NCBI GenBank assembly: GCA_017512365.1
Contig: JAFWGQ010000065.1
Location: 41,524 to 105,523 of the forward strand
Direction: 5' to 3'
Length of the DNA stretch: 64,000 bases
DNA from: Mogibacterium sp.
GTDB lineage: Bacteria > Bacillota > Clostridia > Peptostreptococcales > Anaerovoracaceae
Of the stretch, positions 61,217-64,000 are shown piece by piece; the stretch's first letter is position 1; each line of letters starts with the position of its first letter. Position numbers and translations under genes: made by a program. The notes below the pieces were generated by a model, which saw only the letters and a program-made list of their open reading frames with translations, had not been told where the DNA came from and ran no database searches.

Positions 61217-62584
61217 TTGAGCAGAACGGAAAACAACAGGACAAAGACAAAAAAGAGAGTAAGGATCAAATACAGAAGGGCAGCAATACTCCTATCGCTG
61301 CTCATTCTTGTGATATTCACGGCGGTCAGCGTTATCACGGCATCCGCGGGCGCTGGCTCATCATACGACAGGAGCCTCATGACAGGCATAGGAGATCCGA
61401 ACGCGAAGGCTCCCGACATAAAGGCGCAGTCGGCGGCACTGTATTCCCTGGATCTGGACCGAATGGTATACGAAAAGAACGCTGACTACATGCTGGCGCC
61501 GTACAGCATCACAAAGCTGCTTACCTGCTATCTGGCGCTCGAGAACCTCGATCCGGATGAGGAGGTAACGATATCCAAAACAGCCTGTGTGGAGCTTGAG
61601 GACGGCATGATGATGGAACTCGAGCCGGGAGAGAGGATCAAGGTGATCGATCTTGTCTACGCGGCAATGATGATGTCGGCCAATGACGGAGCAACGGCTC
61701 TCGGCGAGGCGGTATCAGGCGACATAAAGTCTTTTTCCGATCTCATGAACAAGACCGTACAGGAATGGGGCTGCGAGAGCACTCATTTCGTGAATGCCAA
61801 CGGCTGGGACGACAGGGACCACTATACTACCGCCCGCGACATGGCCATCATCGCGAAGAACTGCCTCGGGAATGAAAAGCTTAAAGAGATATCTCTTCAG
61901 AAGAAGTATACGGTTCCGGCCACTAACAAGTCGAAGCCTCTGTTCATGATCAATGCGCTGCTCAAGACGATGAACGCAAACGGACTCATAACCGGAGGAA
62001 AGACGGGCAGCTGGACAGAGGACAAGTGCTCCATCGCCTTTGAGTTCAGGGACGGCAGTATCAGCGGCGTGGTCGTGCTGCTCGAGGATGACCAGAAGAA
62101 CCGGCCTAAAGACGCTGTAAAGCTGATGGCGTTCTCACATAAGGTCACTCCGGGCTTCCGCGTGACGAAAAAAGGAGATGAGGTCTGTGAAGCCTGGGTA
62201 AAACACGGAAAGAAGACCAGAGTAAAGCTGCTCGCCGACAGACAGACGGCGGCGTATCCGAAAACTGAGTCGGAGAAAAGCATAAAGGTAAAGACGAATG
62301 TGAATAAGCTCAAGGCTCCGCTCAGGAAGGGCGACAGAGCCGGCACATACACTGTATATGCGAACGGTCAGGCTGTAAGCAAAGGGCGTCTGCTCGTTGC
62401 GGAGGATGTCGAAAAGGGCCTGCCGCTGTCGTATCTGTACATATCCGATCACAGCAGCCTTCTGCTGGCGGTCGTGATCGCGCTGATCATCATACTCGGA
62501 TGCCTTCTGCAGGCTGCCGACAATAAAAGAGAGATGAAGCGCAGGACCGCGAACCAGAGGCGGGCAAGAGCCGCAAAACACTGA
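61217..62584 (+). CDS. D-alanyl-D-alanine carboxypeptidase (S11 family, DacA-like)
   Basis: Penicillin-binding protein that trims the terminal D-Ala of peptidoglycan peptides. The protein of about 455 residues has an N-terminal membrane anchor (about 22-43), SxxK as SITK near 97-100, SxN as SAN near 154 and KTG as GGKTGS near 258-263: all three active-site motifs are intact. A C-terminal beta domain (about 340-405) and a second membrane segment (about 415-435) follow; many S11 enzymes have an amphipathic anchor there instead. The start is uncertain: TTG 61217 is the best in-frame codon after the previous stop, without a clear ribosome binding site. Confidence 0.88.
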   Translation: MSRTENNRTKTKKRVRIKYRRAAILLSLLILVIFTAVSVITASAGAGSSYDRSLMTGIGDPNAKAPDIKAQSAALYSLDLDRMVYEKNADYMLAPYSITKLLTCYLALENLDPDEEVTISKTACVELEDGMMMELEPGERIKVIDLVYAAMMMSANDGATALGEAVSGDIKSFSDLMNKTVQEWGCESTHFVNANGWDDRDHYTTARDMAIIAKNCLGNEKLKEISLQKKYTVPATNKSKPLFMINALLKTMNANGLITGGKTGSWTEDKCSIAFEFRDGSISGVVVLLEDDQKNRPKDAVKLMAFSHKVTPGFRVTKKGDEVCEAWVKHGKKTRVKLLADRQTAAYPKTESEKSIKVKTNVNKLKAPLRKGDRAGTYTVYANGQAVSKGRLLVAEDVEKGLPLSYLYISDHSSLLLAVVIALIIILGCLLQAADNKREMKRRTANQRRARAAKH

Positions 62585-62595
62585 CGCACAAAGTC

Positions 62596-62624
62596 TTGTA
62601 AACATTGAGAGTGTATGCTATAAT
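62596..62624 (+). promoter_or_regulatory. SigmaA promoter of tRNA-Ser
   Basis: TTGTAA (62596-62601), a 17-base spacer and a perfect TATAAT (62619-62624), ending 12 bases before the tRNA. Confidence 0.85.
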
Positions 62625-62636
62625 CACTCTCGCTGT

Positions 62637-62728
62637 GGAGAGGTACCCAAGAGGTTGAAGGGACTGGCTTCGAATACCAGCAGGCGGGTAACTCCCGTGC
62701 GGGGGTTCAAATCCCCCTCTCTCCGCCA
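62637..62728 (+). tRNA. tRNA-Ser (anticodon CGA)
   Basis: A 92-base tRNA with encoded CCA. The acceptor stem GGAGAGG pairs with TCTCTCC, discriminator G, then CCA. A long variable arm (CAGGCGGGTAACTCCCGTGC region) marks a class II tRNA; the T arm GGGGGTTCAAATCCCCC is canonical. The anticodon loop is TTCGAAT with CGA at 62671-62673 (reads UCG). The pair below the loop is a C-A mismatch. A terminator and then AT-rich sequence follow, consistent with an integration site at this tRNA. Confidence 0.95.
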
Positions 62729-62730
62729 TC

Positions 62731-62773
62731 AAACCCTTGAAATTTCAATGCTTCGAGGGTTTTGTCTTTTTTT
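62731..62773 (+). terminator. Intrinsic terminator of tRNA-Ser
   Basis: AAACCCTTGAA (62731-62741) pairs with TTCGAGGGTTT (62752-62762, one T-G pair), followed by TGTC and TTTTTTT. Confidence 0.88.
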
Positions 62774-63066
62774 GGATTTGGCAGAATCATCCATATTTCC
62801 CTAAATAGCGTCCATGGTGGAAGCGATTCTTTTTCGACTTTTCATGGGACGGATAACACTTCAGTTATACATATTGGCACCAGTTGTTATTATGCCCTGT
62901 AATCACCAAGAACGGATCATACGCTTTTGCTTTTTTCCATTAGTTGATATTAGTTAGTGAAGAACAGAAACAGGTTTGGATTATTTAGGATCACACTACA
63001 TTAAATCTAGAAAAGAGAACAATCAAATTTGAATTTTTACTTATATTTTTATTTACTGCATATATA
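62774..63066. other. AT-rich non-coding stretch, possible left edge of a genomic island
   Basis: From about 62.78 kb the base composition turns AT-rich and ATG-initiated reading frames of useful length are absent on both strands. I see no gene, repeat or insertion sequence in it. With the tRNA on one side and a foreign-looking gene on the other, it may be the end of an integrated element. Confidence 0.4.
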
Positions 63067-63117
63067 TTTTAGTTTTGTTGTAAAAACTAAAATTTTGTGG
63101 TAATATCTAAAATATTA
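63067..63117 (+). promoter_or_regulatory. Promoter region with two dyads before the AlbA_2-type gene
   Basis: TTTTAGTTTT (63067-63076) is a perfect inverted repeat of 63083-63092. TAATAT (63101-63106) is an inverted repeat of ATATTA (63112-63117). A possible promoter, TTGTAA (63078-63083), 17 bases, TAATAT (63101-63106), overlaps both dyads, which suggests repression, perhaps by the downstream protein itself. Confidence 0.45.
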
Positions 63118-63133
63118 AAGGAGGGAAACTCAA

Positions 63134-64000
63134 ATGACAGGTGAGGAGCTCAAAGATCTTCTTAAAACTATACAAAGAACAAAATGCGAAACTCAGACTT
63201 TGGAGCTAAAAAGTGCAAATTTAGATTGCCCCAAAAAACTATTTGATACATTATCCAGTTTTTCCAACCAGGATGATGGCGGTGTTATTGTTTTTGGTAT
63301 CAATGAAGAATTTGGTTATAAAGAGTGCGGAGTATACGATCCGCACGATCTTCAGAAAAAAGTGAATGAACAGTGCCTCCAAATGGAACCAGTAGTACGG
63401 CCATTGCTGACAGTTGTTGAAAAATATGAAAAAATCTTTGTTTCAGCAGAGATACCAGGAATCTATATAGTTGAAAGGCCTTTCTTTTATCGCGGTAAAG
63501 GGCGCTTAAAGGGATCCTATACACGTATTGGCGATAGTGATGAGCCAATGACAGAGTACGAAGTATATAGCTATGAGGCTTTTAGAAGAAAGTATCAAGA
63601 TGATATCAGACCGGTACATAGAGCAACCCTGCGTTCATTGGATCAGCAAAAGCTGGGTGAGTATATAGACAAGCTTAAAGCCGGTAAACCTCATTTATCA
63701 GTGATAGATGAAGAAACTATATATGAGCTGATGAGCATCAAACGTAATGATGAGATTACGCTCATGGCGGTACTGCTCTTCAGTCCATACCCTCAGGCAT
63801 ATTTTCCGCAATTATGCATAACTGCAGTTGTTGTTCCGGGAACAGAGCTAGGCGTTGAAGGCACTGCCGGAGAGCGATTCTTAGATAATCAAAGAATAGA
63901 AGGTTCTATCCCTGAAATGCTGGATGCTGCAATCGCTTTTGTACGGAGAAATATGAGAACGAAAACCATTGTGAATCCGGAAACTGGAAAGAGAGAGGAC
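63134..64000 (+). CDS. AlbA_2/Schlafen-type ATP-binding-domain protein (3' end outside the window)
   Basis: The frame is open from ATG 63134 to the window end (289 codons), with AAAGGAGG at 63118-63125. The N-terminal 150 residues match the AlbA_2 (Schlafen) domain: LELKSANLDCPKKLFDTL near 24, SSFSNQDDGGVIVFGINE near 42-59 and a RGKGRLKGSYTRIGDSDEPMT segment near 119-139. Proteins of this type often have a C-terminal ATPase-like and helix-turn-helix part and occur in mobile islands, phase-defence loci and as regulators. AT-rich codon use differs from the rest of the window. Function cannot be assigned while the end is missing. Confidence 0.85.
   Translation, partial: MTGEELKDLLKTIQRTKCETQTLELKSANLDCPKKLFDTLSSFSNQDDGGVIVFGINEEFGYKECGVYDPHDLQKKVNEQCLQMEPVVRPLLTVVEKYEKIFVSAEIPGIYIVERPFFYRGKGRLKGSYTRIGDSDEPMTEYEVYSYEAFRRKYQDDIRPVHRATLRSLDQQKLGEYIDKLKAGKPHLSVIDEETIYELMSIKRNDEITLMAVLLFSPYPQAYFPQLCITAVVVPGTELGVEGTAGERFLDNQRIEGSIPEMLDAAIAFVRRNMRTKTIVNPETGKRED

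Noticed and set aside
1-64000. rRNA genes, insertion sequences, prophage genes and replication origins
   Set aside because: None were recognised anywhere in the window; only one tRNA was found.

Overview
The window looks like a chromosomal segment of a strictly anaerobic Gram-positive bacterium of the class Clostridia (Eubacteriales; possibly Family XIII/Anaerovoracaceae-like, which is only a guess). The grounds are AGGAGG-type ribosome binding sites, lipobox signal peptides, PcrA, FtsE/FtsX with a PcsB-like hydrolase, ArgR-type operators, intrinsic terminators, the oxygen-independent (Cbi) cobalamin route and many corrinoid methyltransferases. By eye the G+C content is above 50% until about 62.7 kb, then drops sharply. 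Almost every gene is on the + strand, in tightly packed operons with frequent ATGA or TGATG overlaps.

Layout. 1-7030: the 3' end of pcrA, then ligA, mgtE, a formate/nitrite-type channel and a LysR regulator. 7060-7143: a 27-residue membrane peptide on the minus strand with its own promoter and terminator. 7329-11087: a strongly structured leader (candidate regulatory RNA), then a three-gene corrinoid operon: DUF2284, a UroD-type methyltransferase fused to a corrinoid domain, and a homocysteine methyltransferase. 11140-13784: a promoter, a canonical cobalamin riboswitch, a lipoprotein form of cobaltochelatase CbiK and a second lipoprotein. 13792-34366: one apparently uninterrupted 20-gene operon holding a BtuFCD-type importer and most anaerobic cobalamin genes, including a CbiJ-CbiE-CbiT triple fusion, and ending with a Cys-rich protein, a VWA/metallopeptidase-like protein and a MoxR ATPase. 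An array of six TTGTGTAT-type half-sites on one face of the helix precedes and enters this operon.

34550-45785: a second corrinoid region with four UroD-type methyltransferase homologues, a free corrinoid protein, a RACo-like reductive activator, a DUF1638 protein, an LRR protein, an NhaC-type antiporter and a 2-hydroxyacyl-CoA dehydratase/double-cubane-type protein. 45806-52776: two paralogous polar amino acid ABC transporters, each behind a promoter with two ARG boxes, and an M20 amidohydrolase. 52892-62584: ftsE-ftsX-PcsB-like, recJ, a CtpA protease, a phosphopantetheinyl transferase-RecX fusion, tcdA, a phosphoesterase and a D-Ala-D-Ala carboxypeptidase. 62637-62728: tRNA-Ser(CGA). After it the sequence becomes AT-rich and carries an AlbA_2/Schlafen-type gene cut off by the window end, which suggests the edge of an integrated island.

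How it fits together (inference). The organism imports and/or makes cobamides, and spends them on methyl transfer to homocysteine (first region) and on a demethylation system with its own reactivase (second region). The most unusual points are the phased operator array of the cobalamin operon, the structured RNA at 7329-7505, the extracytoplasmic CbiK, the MoxR/VWA pair, the methyltransferase region and the PPTase-RecX fusion.
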